Counted from the stretch's first letter, positions 42,258 to 51,734 are shown. The stretch is 64,000 bases of DNA from Caballeronia sp. M1242 (GCF_017220215.1 NZ_CP071129.1:2604001-2668000), one strand, 5' to 3'. Notes: a model not told the origin generated them from the letters alone. Made by a program: numbers and translations.

Positions 42258-43547
42258 CTAGCGAGTGAATTCGCGCGCTTCGTCGACGTCGGCGTGGCGC
42301 GTCGCGGGGATCGCCGCCACCGCGATCAGCGAGAGCACGACGCCGCCCATCACATAGAACGTCGGCGCGAGTTGCGATCCGGTGACGCGAATGAGCCACG
42401 TCACGATGAATTGCCCGAAGCCGCCGAAGATCATCACCGCGATGTTGTATGCGAGTGAAAGGCCGGTCGAGCGCAGGTGCGCGGGAAACAGCTCCGAGAG
42501 CAGCGCGCCGAACGGCCCGTAGTAGCCCGACAGCACGATCGAGAGCGCAGCCTGCACGATCACGAGGCGCATCACGCTCGGCTCCGCCGCGAGCCACGCG
42601 AAGAGCGGATAGATAATCACGAGCGTGATCCCGAGCGACCACAGCGTGAGCGCCTTGCGTCCGATGCGGTCGGACCACGCGCCCGCCACCGGCGAGAGCA
42701 CCGTCAACAGCAGATTGCCGACGATCAGCGCCGTGAACGACTGGCCGTACGGCAGCTTGAGTTGCTTGACCGCGAAGGTCGGCAGATACGCGATCAGTAC
42801 ATAGACCGTCACCGTCAGCGCGATCACCGCGCCGAGACCGCACAGCACTTCACGGCCATGCGTGCGGAAGACCTCGCCGAGCGTCGCGCGGCGCGCGGTC
42901 TTCTTCACGTGCATGAAGGCTTCCGTGTCCGACATGTTGCGGCGGATATACAAGCCGATCGGCCCGATCACGAGCCCGATGATGAACGGCACACGCCAGC
43001 CCCACGACTCCAGCGCTTGCGGCGACAGCCCGCGCGAGATCGCCGCGCCCACGACCGCGCCGAGCAAGAGCGCCGCCGCCTGACTCGCCATCTGGAAGCT
43101 GCCGTAGAAACCGCGCTTGGAGAACGGCGCGGCCTCGATCAGAAGCGCGGTGGAACTGCCGAACTCGCCGCCCGCCGAGAAGCCCTGCAACAGCCGCGCG
43201 ACGACGATCACAATGGGCGCGCCGATGCCGATGGCCGAGTACGGCGGCGCAATCGCGAGCAGCAGAATGCCGAGCGTCATCAGCGCGATGACGAGCGTGA
43301 GCGCCGGTTTGCGCCCGGCGCGGTCGGCGTACAGCCCGAGCACGATGCCGCCCACGGGCCGCATCACGAAGGCCACGCCGAAACTGGCCGTGGTGAGAAG
43401 AATCGACGAATAATCGCTCTCGCTCGGGAAGAAGAGCCGCGCGATCACCACCGTCATGAAGCCGAATACGACGAAGTCGTACCATTCCAACGCGTTGCCG
43501 ATCACCGCCGCGCTCACCGCGCGGGCATTCAATGGTCTGTCTGCCAT
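42258..43547 (-). CDS. MFS transporter, metabolite:H+ symporter (ProP/citrate) family
   Basis: A 429-residue transporter with 12 predicted helices. The opening AVSAAVIGNALEWYDFVVFGF is the hallmark of the MHS branch that includes ProP and citrate carriers. The loop LGLYADRAGRKPAL is the MFS signature, and the segment GFSAGGEFGSSTALLIE is conserved. It transports an organic acid or osmolyte, not identifiable here. It is followed by a cupin gene in the same operon. Confidence 0.92.
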   Translation of the reverse strand: MADRPLNARAVSAAVIGNALEWYDFVVFGFMTVVIARLFFPSESDYSSILLTTASFGVAFVMRPVGGIVLGLYADRAGRKPALTLVIALMTLGILLLAIAPPYSAIGIGAPIVIVVARLLQGFSAGGEFGSSTALLIEAAPFSKRGFYGSFQMASQAAALLLGAVVGAAISRGLSPQALESWGWRVPFIIGLVIGPIGLYIRRNMSDTEAFMHVKKTARRATLGEVFRTHGREVLCGLGAVIALTVTVYVLIAYLPTFAVKQLKLPYGQSFTALIVGNLLLTVLSPVAGAWSDRIGRKALTLWSLGITLVIIYPLFAWLAAEPSVMRLVIVQAALSIVLSGYYGPFGALLSELFPAHLRSTGLSLAYNIAVMIFGGFGQFIVTWLIRVTGSQLAPTFYVMGGVVLSLIAVAAIPATRHADVDEAREFTR

Positions 43548-43657
43548 GCAAATCCCTGTAGATTGATCGATCGGCGCCGGGCTTGCGCGGCCGGGATATT
43601 TTTTCCTTGGCGAGTGTAAAGACCGCGCGTGGCCTTATCAAGCGACAAGCAACGAAG

Positions 43658-43691
43658 AAAAGCGCGCCGGGCTTCGCAGCCGGGCGCGCTT
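43658..43691 (-). terminator. Terminator of HiPIP gene
   Basis: GCGCGCCGGGCT faces AGCCGGGCGCGC, giving on the minus strand a stem followed by four T residues, about 25 bases past the HiPIP stop. Confidence 0.7.
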
Positions 43692-43713
43692 CGTCGAGGT
43701 CGTCGGTTCTAGG

Positions 43714-44028
43714 TCAGGCCTTCTTCGCGTAGGCGCTGCACCAGCCCTTCGCGGCGACCTGCTTGCCGCCGAACATCGGGCACGGCGCGAACGGATCGGA
43801 CGCCTTGCCTTGATAGAACTGGCAGTTGCCGCATTCCTGCCCCGCTGCGTACTTCGGGAACTTGGCCTTGTCGACCTTGCTCGCGTCCATCTTGTAGCCG
43901 AGCGCCTGCGCGGTGGGATCGCTTTCCTCGACCTTCGGCGCATCGGCGAAAGCGACGCGCGAGCCGAGCGCGAGCGTCGACGCAACGCCTACGCTCGTCA
44001 TCAAAAATGTGCGACGGGATGTCTTCAT
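43714..44028 (-). CDS. High-potential iron-sulfur protein, Tat-exported
   Basis: A 104-residue periplasmic electron carrier. The Tat signal SRRTFLM is at residues 4-10. Four cluster cysteines lie in ECGNCQFYQ, APCPMFG and GWCSAY, the HiPIP spacing. HiPIPs carry electrons between high-potential donors and oxidases or reductases. The ATG at 44028 has GGAG nine bases ahead; a longer frame back to 44121 adds non-signal residues. No partner oxidoreductase gene is adjacent. Confidence 0.92.
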   Translation of the reverse strand: MKTSRRTFLMTSVGVASTLALGSRVAFADAPKVEESDPTAQALGYKMDASKVDKAKFPKYAAGQECGNCQFYQGKASDPFAPCPMFGGKQVAAKGWCSAYAKKA

Positions 44029-44148
44029 GGTGACTCGCTCCATGTTGTATTGGGGGAAAGCGCCGTTCTGACGACGGCGATGCCCGAGCATAACAACACT
44101 GCAGCGTTTCGATGGCGACAAATGTCGGAGATAAGCGCTAAGGAACGC

Positions 44149-45249
44149 TCAGCGCAACATGTCGGCGACCCGTTCGCCGATGGCGAGCGACGCCGTCAGC
44201 CCCGGCGATTCCATGCCGAACAGGTTCACCAGCCCCGGCACGCCATGCGCCGATTTGCCCTGAATCATGAAATCCGCCGCCGCCTGGCCGGGACCGGAGA
44301 GCTTCGGCCGAATGCCGGCGTACGCCGGTTGCAGCGCGCCGTCGGGCAAGCCGGGCCAATACGCGCGAATGGCCGCGTAGAAGGAATCGGCGCGGCGCGG
44401 ATCGACGTCGTAGTTGATCGACGGCACCCATTCCACGTCGGGGCCGAACTTCGCCTGCCCGCCCATATCGATCGTCAGATGCACGCCGAGTCCCGCTTCG
44501 TTGGGCATCGGATAGATGAGGCGCTCGAACGGCGCGCGTCCGCTCACGCTGAAGTAGTTGCCCTTCGCGAAGTAGAGCGGCGGCACGTGACGGTCGTCGA
44601 GGCCGCGAATGCGCCGCGCGATGTCGTTTGCATGCAAGCCAGCGCTGTTGATGAGGTACGACGCCCGGAAGCGCGCTGGCGCCTGCCCGCCCGTTTCCAC
44701 GATGAAGCAGCCTTCGCGCGCCTCGATGCTCGCAACCGGCGTATGAAACACCACGCCTGCGCCGTGATTCTCCGCGTCGCCTTGCAGCGCGAGCATGTAT
44801 TGATGGCTATCGACAATGCCCGTGCGCGGCGAATACACCGCTTCGACGCATTGCAGTTGCGGCTCCATGTCCCGCGCTGCTGCGCCGCTGATTCGCACGA
44901 GCCCTTCCACGCGATTCTCGACGCCCTTCTGCTCGATCGCCGCGAGCTGCGGAATCTGATTGCGCGCCGTGGCGACGAGCAGCTTGCCGCACTGCCGGTG
45001 CGGCACGCCGTGCGCCTCGCAGAACGCGTACAGCATTTCGCGGCCGCGCACGCACAGTTCCGCCTTGAGCGAGCCGCGCGGATAGTAGATGCCCGCGTGT
45101 ATCACCTCGCTGTTGCGTGAACTCGTGCCGATGCCGATGGCTTCGCCCGCTTCCAGCACCATCACTTCGCGCCCGCGCAACGCGAGCGCCCGCGCGATGG
45201 CGAGCCCGACGACGCCCGCCCCGATTACCACGCATTCGATCCGATCCAT
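44149..45249 (-). CDS. FAD-dependent oxidoreductase, L-2-hydroxyglutarate oxidase-like
   Basis: A 366-residue DAO-family flavoprotein. The dinucleotide motif is [21 protein letters not shown] at the N-terminus. The segment [21 protein letters not shown] is characteristic of LhgO-type enzymes, which oxidise L-2-hydroxyglutarate and pass electrons to quinone. The C-terminal FAD contact is [15 protein letters not shown]. The exact substrate is an inference from family resemblance. Confidence 0.88.
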   Translation of the reverse strand: MDRIECVVIGAGVVGLAIARALALRGREVMVLEAGEAIGIGTSSRNSEVIHAGIYYPRGSLKAELCVRGREMLYAFCEAHGVPHRQCGKLLVATARNQIPQLAAIEQKGVENRVEGLVRISGAAARDMEPQLQCVEAVYSPRTGIVDSHQYMLALQGDAENHGAGVVFHTPVASIEAREGCFIVETGGQAPARFRASYLINSAGLHANDIARRIRGLDDRHVPPLYFAKGNYFSVSGRAPFERLIYPMPNEAGLGVHLTIDMGGQAKFGPDVEWVPSINYDVDPRRADSFYAAIRAYWPGLPDGALQPAYAGIRPKLSGPGQAAADFMIQGKSAHGVPGLVNLFGMESPGLTASLAIGERVADMLR

Positions 45250-45433
45250 GTCCTTTCCCGCGCCTTCTCGATGCGACCTATTCTACGTGCGGGATTATTG
45301 CGCGTCGCACAATAACGCACGCAGCGAGCAGCGTTTTCCGGTGTAATTCGGAAAAAGGCAAGAATCTGGCCGCCAGATGCTGAAAATAGCGCGGTTCGAC
45401 GGCGTTTCGCGCGAATCGCGAAACCGCGGCTGA

Positions 45434-46411
45434 CTAGAAGCCCATGAATTTGCGGCGCGACTGCCGGTCCAGTTCGATGTCGCGCGCCTCGACGTGGTGT
45501 CTGCCGTCGATGCGTGCGTTGCCGAACGCGTTCAGCATCGCGCGCCGCATGCCGCGCGGCGACGCCTGCGTGAGCGCATCGAGCGGCGCGTCGCCGAGCG
45601 TCTCGGGAAAGCGGCTGCCCCACGCGTGCGCCTCGCGAATCTCCGCGTAGATGGCCTGCGCAATGCGCCGTGCGCCGTCGCGGTCGGGCGCCGGAATCTC
45701 GTACACGTTCATGCGGTTGAGAAGCGGCTCGGGAATCGCGCGCGCGTCGTTGGCCGTGGCGATCCACACGACATTGCCCGCGTTGATCGGCACCTCGGCG
45801 AATTCGTCGATGAAGCTCTGCGCCGTATCGTGTTCCAGCAAGGCGTAGAGCGCGCCGAGCGGATCGTATTGCGCGTCGCCGGTGGCCTTGTCGATTTCAT
45901 CGACGGTCATCACGGGGTTCGCGTAGCTGCCGTTCACGAGCGCGTCGAAGACCTTGCCTGGCTTCGCATTGCGCCATTGCGACGACGCGCCCGACAGAAT
46001 CCAGCCGGCCGTGAGCGAGCTCATCGCGACATAGTGGCAGGACGTGCCGAGCAGCCGCGCGAGCTGCTTGGCGAAGTGCGTCTTGCCGATGCCCGGTTCG
46101 CCAAGCAGCAGCATCGGCATGAGTTCGAGGCGGTCTTCGGTTTCGAGACACAGCGCGATCTGCTTGCGGATATCGTCGAGCGGTTCCTCGAAATTCGGCA
46201 GCGATGCCGCGAGATCGTCGATGGAAGGCATGCGGTTGGGCTTCACGCAGAAGCGCAGGTTGCCCACCTTCAGCATCTTTTCGTAGGTCGCGCGCAAGGC
46301 TTCGCTCGCGCCCTCGGAGAGATCGTTCAGCGCGGTCTCGACGTCGTCGAGACTGTAGACCTTGCTGAACGACGCCACTGCCAGTTCTTGTTTGACCACG
46401 GCCGTCGTCAT
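45434..46411 (-). CDS. AAA+ family ATPase
   Basis: A 325-residue AAA+ protein. Walker A is GEPGIGKT (104-111), Walker B is VMTVDEIDK (about 168-175) and sensor 1 is IATAND, followed by the arginine finger segment PEPLLNRM. No protease or DNA-binding domain is attached, so it is likely a chaperone or remodeller with a separate partner. The ATG at 46411 was chosen; the frame upstream to 46585 is not coding-like. No partner gene (such as a VWA protein) is adjacent. Confidence 0.88.
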   Translation of the reverse strand: MTTAVVKQELAVASFSKVYSLDDVETALNDLSEGASEALRATYEKMLKVGNLRFCVKPNRMPSIDDLAASLPNFEEPLDDIRKQIALCLETEDRLELMPMLLLGEPGIGKTHFAKQLARLLGTSCHYVAMSSLTAGWILSGASSQWRNAKPGKVFDALVNGSYANPVMTVDEIDKATGDAQYDPLGALYALLEHDTAQSFIDEFAEVPINAGNVVWIATANDARAIPEPLLNRMNVYEIPAPDRDGARRIAQAIYAEIREAHAWGSRFPETLGDAPLDALTQASPRGMRRAMLNAFGNARIDGRHHVEARDIELDRQSRRKFMGF

Positions 46412-46764
46412 GTCGCACCCCGTCTTTTTTCGCTTCGACGAGTTCAGTGTATCGATGAAAGAATCACGCGCAAGCGAGCAGTCGCGGGCGTCTGCTGCCA
46501 ATTTTGAGAAAGCGGAGCGCGCACGGCGCACGCGAGTATCATCGTCGCGATGCCGCGGCGGGCGGGTTCGGAACGTGCTCATCAAGCCGCGAGGTTGGAA
46601 TCGACGGGACGCGGCCTCACATGATCCGTTGATGCGCTGAACCGCGCCCCGTCCGTCTTGTCAGAACGAAGTCGCCGGGCAACACGCGTTCGGCGGCCGC
46701 CGCGCCATGTGAGTTGCGCGCGTCGGCTGCCATCCGATTAGCCCGAGCGCCGGAGAAGCTTTCA
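46412..46764. other. Intergenic region upstream of AAA ATPase
   Basis: 353 bases between divergent genes; must hold both promoters. No clear hexamer pair, repeat or gene seen. Confidence 0.4.
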
Positions 46765-47295
46765 ATGACTAAAACGAATCGCATCGCATTTCCGCGTCTC
46801 ATCCGATCCGCGCTCATATCCTGCGCGTGCCTCGCCGCAAGCCATGGCGCTTTTGCGCAAAGCACGCCGCAACCGGTCAATTGGGAATTGCAAGTGGTGC
46901 GCGACGGCCAGCAGATCGACTCTTTCTCTGCCACCACGAACGTCGGCCAGGCGAAAACCGATACGCATCACAACATCGTGCAGAACCGCGTCGGTTGCGC
47001 GGACAAGCCGGCCGGCGACATCGACCTGCAACGCACGCTCACCGTTTCGCCGACGCACGCGAGCGCCGACGACATCACGCTCGCCATCGAGGCGCAGGAG
47101 ACGCTTGAGAGCGACGCCTCGCAGACGTCGGCCTCGGGCTGCAAGGTGCCGCCGACGCCGCGTCAGGTGGCCGCGTCGCATCCCGGCCTCGTGTTGAAAC
47201 CGGGCGAATGGGCGCAGTGGCAGATCATCGACAGCAATCCGTCGCTGCTGTACCGGGTGCGCGCGAGCCTGGCTTCGTCCGCGCCGGCGCAGTAA
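46765..47295 (+). CDS. Exported hypothetical protein
   Basis: A 176-residue protein with a signal peptide (about 1-32, cleavage after AFA). The mature part contains two cysteines (in GCADKPAGD and SGCKVPP) that may pair. No family recognised. The ATG at 46765 has GGAG nine bases ahead. The next gene starts 31 bases on and may be co-transcribed. Confidence 0.75.
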   Translation: MTKTNRIAFPRLIRSALISCACLAASHGAFAQSTPQPVNWELQVVRDGQQIDSFSATTNVGQAKTDTHHNIVQNRVGCADKPAGDIDLQRTLTVSPTHASADDITLAIEAQETLESDASQTSASGCKVPPTPRQVAASHPGLVLKPGEWAQWQIIDSNPSLLYRVRASLASSAPAQ

Positions 47296-47326
47296 GCCAG
47301 CGCACCACGCACACAAAAACGAACGC

Positions 47327-48136
47327 ATGCGAAATCCCGAACATCTTCCGCCAGCACCGTCCGCGAATGCGGTCACGCCGGATTTCACGGCGGTGAGCTG
47401 GAATCTGCATAAGGGCCGCTCGCCGCTCGGCCTGCGCGCATGGAACGCCATGCAGCGCTGGGTGCAGACCACCAACGCGGACGTCTATTTTCTTCAGGAA
47501 GCCATGGCGCGGCGGCTGCCGCAGCCGGTGCTCGCAAGCGGCTTCGGCAAGCCACTTTCCGCGCCGCTCGACGATGTCTGGCATTGCCAGGCTACCGAAA
47601 TCGCCACCGCGCTCGAATTGCAGATCGCGCTCGGGCCGAACGTCTTCAAGCCGTCGTGGCGGCACGGCAATGCGATTCTTTCGCCGCATCCGCTGGATCT
47701 ATCCGGACGCTGGGATATCTCGGCGCATCGGTTCGAAAAGCGCGGGCTCCTCGTCGCGCGCGCGACCTTCGCGGGACACGCGATCACGCTCTTGTGCGCG
47801 CACCTCGCGCTGACGCGCGCCGCCCGGCTGCGTCAAATGAACTGGATTGCGCACTGGATCGCGAAGGAAGCGCCCGAAGGCCCGCTCGTGCTGGCGGGCG
47901 ACTTCAACGACTGGCGCAACGATTCCGTGCCGCTCTTCGGCGAACTCGGCATGAACGAAGTGGCGACGATGCTCGGTGAATCGGGGCGCACGTTTCCGGC
48001 GTTTTCGCCGGCGCTCGCGCTCGACAAGATGTTCGTGCGCGGTCTGAAGCCGGTGCAGTGGATCGTGCCGACGCAGGATACCGCGTGGCTCTCCGATCAC
48101 TTGCCTTATATGGCGAAGCTGCGCATAGCGGATTGA
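47327..48136 (+). CDS. Endonuclease/exonuclease/phosphatase family protein
   Basis: A 269-residue EEP-fold hydrolase. Catalytic motifs are SWNLHKG near residue 24, LLCAHLALT, the acid pair in GDFNDWRND and the terminal SDHLPY. Relatives act on DNA, phosphoinositides or sphingomyelin; the substrate is not clear. No signal peptide. It is convergent with the response regulator at 48156. Confidence 0.9.
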   Translation: MRNPEHLPPAPSANAVTPDFTAVSWNLHKGRSPLGLRAWNAMQRWVQTTNADVYFLQEAMARRLPQPVLASGFGKPLSAPLDDVWHCQATEIATALELQIALGPNVFKPSWRHGNAILSPHPLDLSGRWDISAHRFEKRGLLVARATFAGHAITLLCAHLALTRAARLRQMNWIAHWIAKEAPEGPLVLAGDFNDWRNDSVPLFGELGMNEVATMLGESGRTFPAFSPALALDKMFVRGLKPVQWIVPTQDTAWLSDHLPYMAKLRIAD

Positions 48137-48155
48137 ACGCGCTCAGGGGCGCAAC

Positions 48156-48548
48156 TCAGGGACGCGTAAGCAGCGCCTCGAGATCGTTGATCGAAACCGG
48201 CTTGGTCAGATGATGATCGAAGCCGGCGTCGAGCGCGGTCTGCCGGTCCTCCGCGCTGCCGTAGCCGGTGAGCGCGAGCAGAAGCGCGTCGCGGGTCGCA
48301 TCGCGTTTGCGCATCTCGCGCGCGACGTCGAGCCCGTTCATGCCCGGCAAGCCGATATCCAGCACCACGACGTCCGGCCGGAAGTCGTCGATGGAGTCGA
48401 GCGCGCACACGCCGTCGGACTCGGTGCGCACTTCGTGGCCGAGCGCCTCGAGCAGCATCGACAGGGCGAAGGCCGCATCGGCGCTGTCATCGACGAGGAG
48501 GATACGGCGGCCCAGCGCGCCGTGATTCGTTTCGGCGTTGAAAGTCAT
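48156..48548 (-). CDS. Single-domain response regulator receiver
   Basis: A 130-residue receiver-only protein, with acceptor Asp64 (VVLDIGLPGMNG), switch Thr in LALTGYG and conserved Lys in HLTKPVS. It resembles the receiver at 37319 and the detached receivers of hybrid kinases. The ATG at 48548 precedes the domain by 14 residues; a longer frame back to 48857 overlaps the divergent alkB gene and is rejected. No kinase adjacent. Confidence 0.88.
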   Translation of the reverse strand: MTFNAETNHGALGRRILLVDDSADAAFALSMLLEALGHEVRTESDGVCALDSIDDFRPDVVVLDIGLPGMNGLDVAREMRKRDATRDALLLALTGYGSAEDRQTALDAGFDHHLTKPVSINDLEALLTRP

Positions 48549-48680
48549 GCGCAGTCTTCGCACTTTATTGAGATGATCGGCCGACTGTAGCACACGCCGC
48601 ACGGTCGGACAGGAAGAGACCGCAATGCCGCCGCGCGACGGCTCTGCTATCTTGATTCTTTCGGCTGCACCCGCACTGCC

Positions 48681-49280
48681 ATGTTCGATCTCTTCGATGA
48701 CATTCCCAAGCCCGATATCGCGTGGTATCCGGACTGGATCGACGCGGACGCCGGCTCCGACCTGATGGCCGCGCTGATCGACGAAGTGCGCTGGCAGCAG
48801 GACACGATGAACACGCCGGGCGGCCGGGTGCCGCTGCCGCGCCTCACCGCGTGGCAAGGCGAGCCTGACGCGGTGTACGTCTATTCGGGCATCCGCAACG
48901 TGCCGCAGCCGTGGACGCCCGCCGTCGCGCAGTTACGCGACGCCGCGCAGGCCACGTGCGGCGCCCGCTTCAACAGCGTGCTCATCAACCGATACCGCGG
49001 CGGGCAAGACAGCATGGGCTGGCACGCCGACAAGGAACGCGAGCTCGGCCCGGAGCCGGTGATCGCTTCGGTCAGTCTGGGCGCGACGCGCACATTCGAA
49101 TTCCGCCACGCGCGCACGCACGCCACGCACGCGCTTTCGCTGACGCACGGCAGCCTGCTTGTCATGCGCGGACGCACGCAGCAAGAATGGGTGCATCGCG
49201 TGCCGAAAGAGCCGGGCGCGCGCGGCGAGCGCATCAATCTCACGTTTCGCTGGGTGGACGCGTCGAAAGCCCGCAAGTAG
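48681..49280 (+). CDS. alkB: AlkB-like alpha-ketoglutarate-dependent dioxygenase
   Basis: A 199-residue Fe/2-oxoglutarate enzyme that removes alkyl lesions from DNA by oxidation. The iron ligands are in GWHADKE (HxD) and WVHRVPK, and the 2-oxoglutarate arginines are in RINLTFRWV. The segment NSVLINRYRGGQDSMG is conserved. Its size matches the short bacterial AlkB2-like form. It is a stand-alone gene with no ada next to it. Confidence 0.9.
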   Translation: MFDLFDDIPKPDIAWYPDWIDADAGSDLMAALIDEVRWQQDTMNTPGGRVPLPRLTAWQGEPDAVYVYSGIRNVPQPWTPAVAQLRDAAQATCGARFNSVLINRYRGGQDSMGWHADKERELGPEPVIASVSLGATRTFEFRHARTHATHALSLTHGSLLVMRGRTQQEWVHRVPKEPGARGERINLTFRWVDASKARK

Positions 49281-49288
49281 CCGTCGAA

Positions 49289-49687
49289 TCAAGGCCGCCG
49301 CGCGATGAAGTCGATCTCCACGAGCGCATCGCGCGCGAGCCCCGTCACGCCGATGCAGGTGCGCGCCGGCAACGGCTTCGGCAGGAAATACGATCGGTAG
49401 ACGGCGTTCATCGCGTCGTAGTCGCGCTTGAATTCCGTCAGGAAGATGCGCGCGCTCACGACTTGATCGAGCGTCAGGCCGAGGCCGGTCAAGACGAGAA
49501 TCAGGTTGTTCATCACGCGCCGCGTTTGTGCCGCGACGCCTTCGGGCAGCGGCGCGCTGTCGTCGTCGGGATCGGTCGGCATCTGGCCGGTGAGAAACAC
49601 CCAGCCGTCGGCTTCGGCCGCGTGCGAGAACGGGCCGACTGGCGTCGGCGCGCCGTCGATCATCGAGAATTTCGGTGGATGGCTCAT
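49289..49687 (-). CDS. RidA-family protein
   Basis: A 132-residue RidA/YjgF-type protein; the family hydrolyses reactive enamines or imines formed by PLP enzymes. The conserved arginine is in LPARTCIGV and the family segment is GLTLDQVVSARIFLTEF. It ends eight bases from the convergent alkB stop. Whether it is RidA proper or a paralogue with another role is not clear. Confidence 0.88.
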   Translation of the reverse strand: MSHPPKFSMIDGAPTPVGPFSHAAEADGWVFLTGQMPTDPDDDSAPLPEGVAAQTRRVMNNLILVLTGLGLTLDQVVSARIFLTEFKRDYDAMNAVYRSYFLPKPLPARTCIGVTGLARDALVEIDFIARRP

Positions 49688-49781
49688 GGCGTGGTATCGA
49701 GTGCAGGGTCCGCTACGTTAGCGCGTCAAAATTGGCGCGGCTTACCCGAAGGATTGGCTCGAAGGATTGCCGACGCGCCGC

Positions 49782-49820
49782 AAAAAAAAACGCGGCGAAA
49801 ACCCTTCGGCTCGCCGCGTC
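49782..49820 (-). terminator. Terminator of exported Trp/Arg-rich protein gene
   Basis: ACGCGGCGA and TCGCCGCGT pair around a 12-base loop, followed on the minus strand by nine T residues. Confidence 0.88.
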
Positions 49821-49838
49821 TTCCCGTAGCGTCTTGCA

Positions 49839-50153
49839 TTACCAGCCGTGGCGATCGTGCCAACGCTCTTCGCGCCGCTCGCGCCGCCATTCGTGCTCGC
49901 GCCATTCGCGCCGCTCACGCCATTCGCGCTCGCGCCAGCGGTCGCCGCTATTGCCATAGCCGTAGCCGTATCCATAGGCAACGGGCACAGCCGGCTGCAC
50001 GTACACCGGCTGCGCCGGCGCGTAGTAAGGCACCCCATAGGCCGGCACGCCGATTCCCACTGCGACATCGACATGCGCGGACGCCGATGCGGATGCAGCC
50101 AGCGCCGCCATGCCTGCGAGCCCGATAACCGTACCAAGAAGTTTCTTGTTCAT
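49839..50153 (-). CDS. Exported Tyr/Trp/Arg-rich hypothetical protein
   Basis: A 104-residue protein with a signal peptide (about 1-27, cleavage after ASA). A Pro/Tyr/Gly segment (VPYYAPAQPVYVQP, GYGYGYG) follows, then a 35-residue tail of repeated W-R-E words that is very basic and low in complexity. A strong terminator follows. Such small envelope proteins are common in Burkholderia; function unknown. The ribosome site GGAGG is about nine bases ahead of the ATG. Confidence 0.8.
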   Translation of the reverse strand: MNKKLLGTVIGLAGMAALAASASASAHVDVAVGIGVPAYGVPYYAPAQPVYVQPAVPVAYGYGYGYGNSGDRWREREWRERREWREHEWRRERREERWHDRHGW

Positions 50154-50269
50154 TTCGCTTTCCTCCCTGCACCGAGTGCCGTGTGAGTCAGATGCAGTCT
50201 AGAGAGCGACGCCTGACACAGGTGCAACAGCGATGCCAGAAAGGTAACGCGACGTAACGGCATGGAGCG

Positions 50270-50692
50270 CTAGCGCACGCGCTTGCCGGTCTCATCGATG
50301 ATCACTTCGCCGTCTTCCTTCGCGAAGGGTCCCTTCTGCGGCGACGGCAGCAGGTCGATCACCAGTTCCGACGGACGGCACAGCCGAGCGCCGAGCGGTG
50401 TATCGACGAACGGCCGGTTGATGAGAATGGGATGCGCGAGCATCGCGTCGATGAGTTGGTCGTCGCTCAGCAATGGATCGTCGAGTCCGAGTTCGGCGTA
50501 CGGCGTGCCCTTTTCCCGCAACGCTTCGCGCACGCTGAGGCCTGAACGGGCGATCAGCGCGACGAGCGTCTCGCGGCTCGGCGGCGCCGTCAGATATTCG
50601 ACGACGTTCGGCTCTATGCCCGCGTTGCGGATCAGCGCAAGCGTATTGCGCGAGGTGCCGCACTTCGGGTTGTGATAGATGGTGACGGTCAT
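50270..50692 (-). CDS. arsC: Arsenate reductase, glutaredoxin-coupled ArsC
   Basis: ArsC reduces arsenate to arsenite using glutathione and glutaredoxin. The 140-residue protein has the catalytic Cys11 in NPKCGTSRNTL and the substrate arginines in LINRPFV and ARLCRPSE, as in the E. coli plasmid enzyme. No arsR, arsB or other ars gene is adjacent, so it is a solitary copy. Confidence 0.92.
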   Translation of the reverse strand: MTVTIYHNPKCGTSRNTLALIRNAGIEPNVVEYLTAPPSRETLVALIARSGLSVREALREKGTPYAELGLDDPLLSDDQLIDAMLAHPILINRPFVDTPLGARLCRPSELVIDLLPSPQKGPFAKEDGEVIIDETGKRVR

Positions 50693-50990
50693 GGCGCGCT
50701 CCGTGTGACTGTGGATGCTCGCATTCTAGGGCCGCGCGGCGCGGTGCGTACACGGCGCATGTCGCGCGCGCCTGCGTCGTGTCATGTCGCCGACCGGATC
50801 GCGAGCGTATAAGCGAATCTGCTGTTCATTGCAGAAACGCGGCCTATAACTTGAATTGCGTGCGGCGCGCAGGTTGCTGAACGCGATGCAGCGACATGAC
50901 ACCGTGCCGCGAGTCATTGCGTCAGCGCCGGCACCGCGCGATACCGATGCGCGGCCCGCGCGCCAGCGCGTCACTATCAAGGAGCACAAC
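50693..50990. other. Intergenic region upstream of arsC
   Basis: 298 bases between the divergent arsC and small exported-protein genes. No gene or repeat seen; promoters for both are expected here. Confidence 0.4.
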
Positions 50991-51272
50991 ATGAAATCAC
51001 GTCTCGTCATGGCGGCCGTCGCCGCCTCGTTGCTTGCTGCGGCAGGCGTCGCCTCGGCGCAGCAGAGCTACTATCGGACCGCACAGGTGCCGGGCCAGGC
51101 CACGCCCGACACGTGGACGCAGTCCGCCGACACCCAGAGCCAGACCGGCGACATGTCCTACGGCGGCGTTTCCTCCACGCGCAGCGATATGGGCTCGGCC
51201 GCCATGCGCCGCGACCCGATCTCGAAGCCGTGCGTGCGCGGCCCGCAGTGCGACATCTTCTTTGGCAACTGA
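50991..51272 (+). CDS. Small exported hypothetical protein
   Basis: A 93-residue protein with a signal peptide (about 1-23, cleavage after ASA) and a short mature part rich in Ser, Thr and Gln ending in CVRGPQCDIFFGN, with two cysteines. AAGGAG six bases ahead of the ATG fixes the start. A terminator follows at 51303. No family recognised. Confidence 0.75.
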   Translation: MKSRLVMAAVAASLLAAAGVASAQQSYYRTAQVPGQATPDTWTQSADTQSQTGDMSYGGVSSTRSDMGSAAMRRDPISKPCVRGPQCDIFFGN

Positions 51273-51302
51273 TAAACACTTGCGTTCGCATCGCTGCATC
51301 GA

Positions 51303-51340
51303 GGGCGCGTCTTTCCGTCCGCGCGGACGCGCCCCTTTTC
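51303..51340 (+). terminator. Terminator after small exported-protein gene
   Basis: GGGCGCGTC pairs with GACGCGCCC across a 14-base loop and is followed by four T residues, just before the cupin gene on the same strand. Confidence 0.68.
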
Positions 51341-51363
51341 ACTCTCCCTCCCAAGGCCACCTC

Positions 51364-51630
51364 ATGCATCGCGACACGTTCCTCGCTCAGCTTTCCGCCG
51401 AAGGCTTTCACGAAGTCGTGACGGTCACGCGCGAACCGGACGTCTCGCTCGACCTTCACGCACATCCGTTCGAAGCGAAGGCGCTCATCGTCGAAGGCGA
51501 AATCACCTTGCGCGTCGGCGGCGAGGCGCGGCTGTATCGCGCGGGCGATGTCTTTCATCTTCAAGCCAACGTCGAGCATTCCGAACAATACGGGCCGCAA
51601 GGCGTGAGTTATCTCGTCGGTCGCAAATAG
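51364..51630 (+). CDS. Small cupin protein
   Basis: An 88-residue single-domain cupin. Histidines in LDLHAHPFEAKALIVEGEI and the second motif YRAGDVFHLQANVEHSE fit the metal-binding barrel. The ATG at 51364 was chosen because the longer frame upstream overlaps the exported-protein gene and its terminator. Function unknown. Confidence 0.82.
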   Translation: MHRDTFLAQLSAEGFHEVVTVTREPDVSLDLHAHPFEAKALIVEGEITLRVGGEARLYRAGDVFHLQANVEHSEQYGPQGVSYLVGRK

Positions 51631-51734
51631 CGCCAAGCCGCGCGGCGCACGCTCGTGCCGCTTCGATGCCGGTTCGCCGAGGGTTCGCTACACTCGTGTC
51701 ATCCAGCGATCTTGCATGAGACCGGAGAGGCCCG

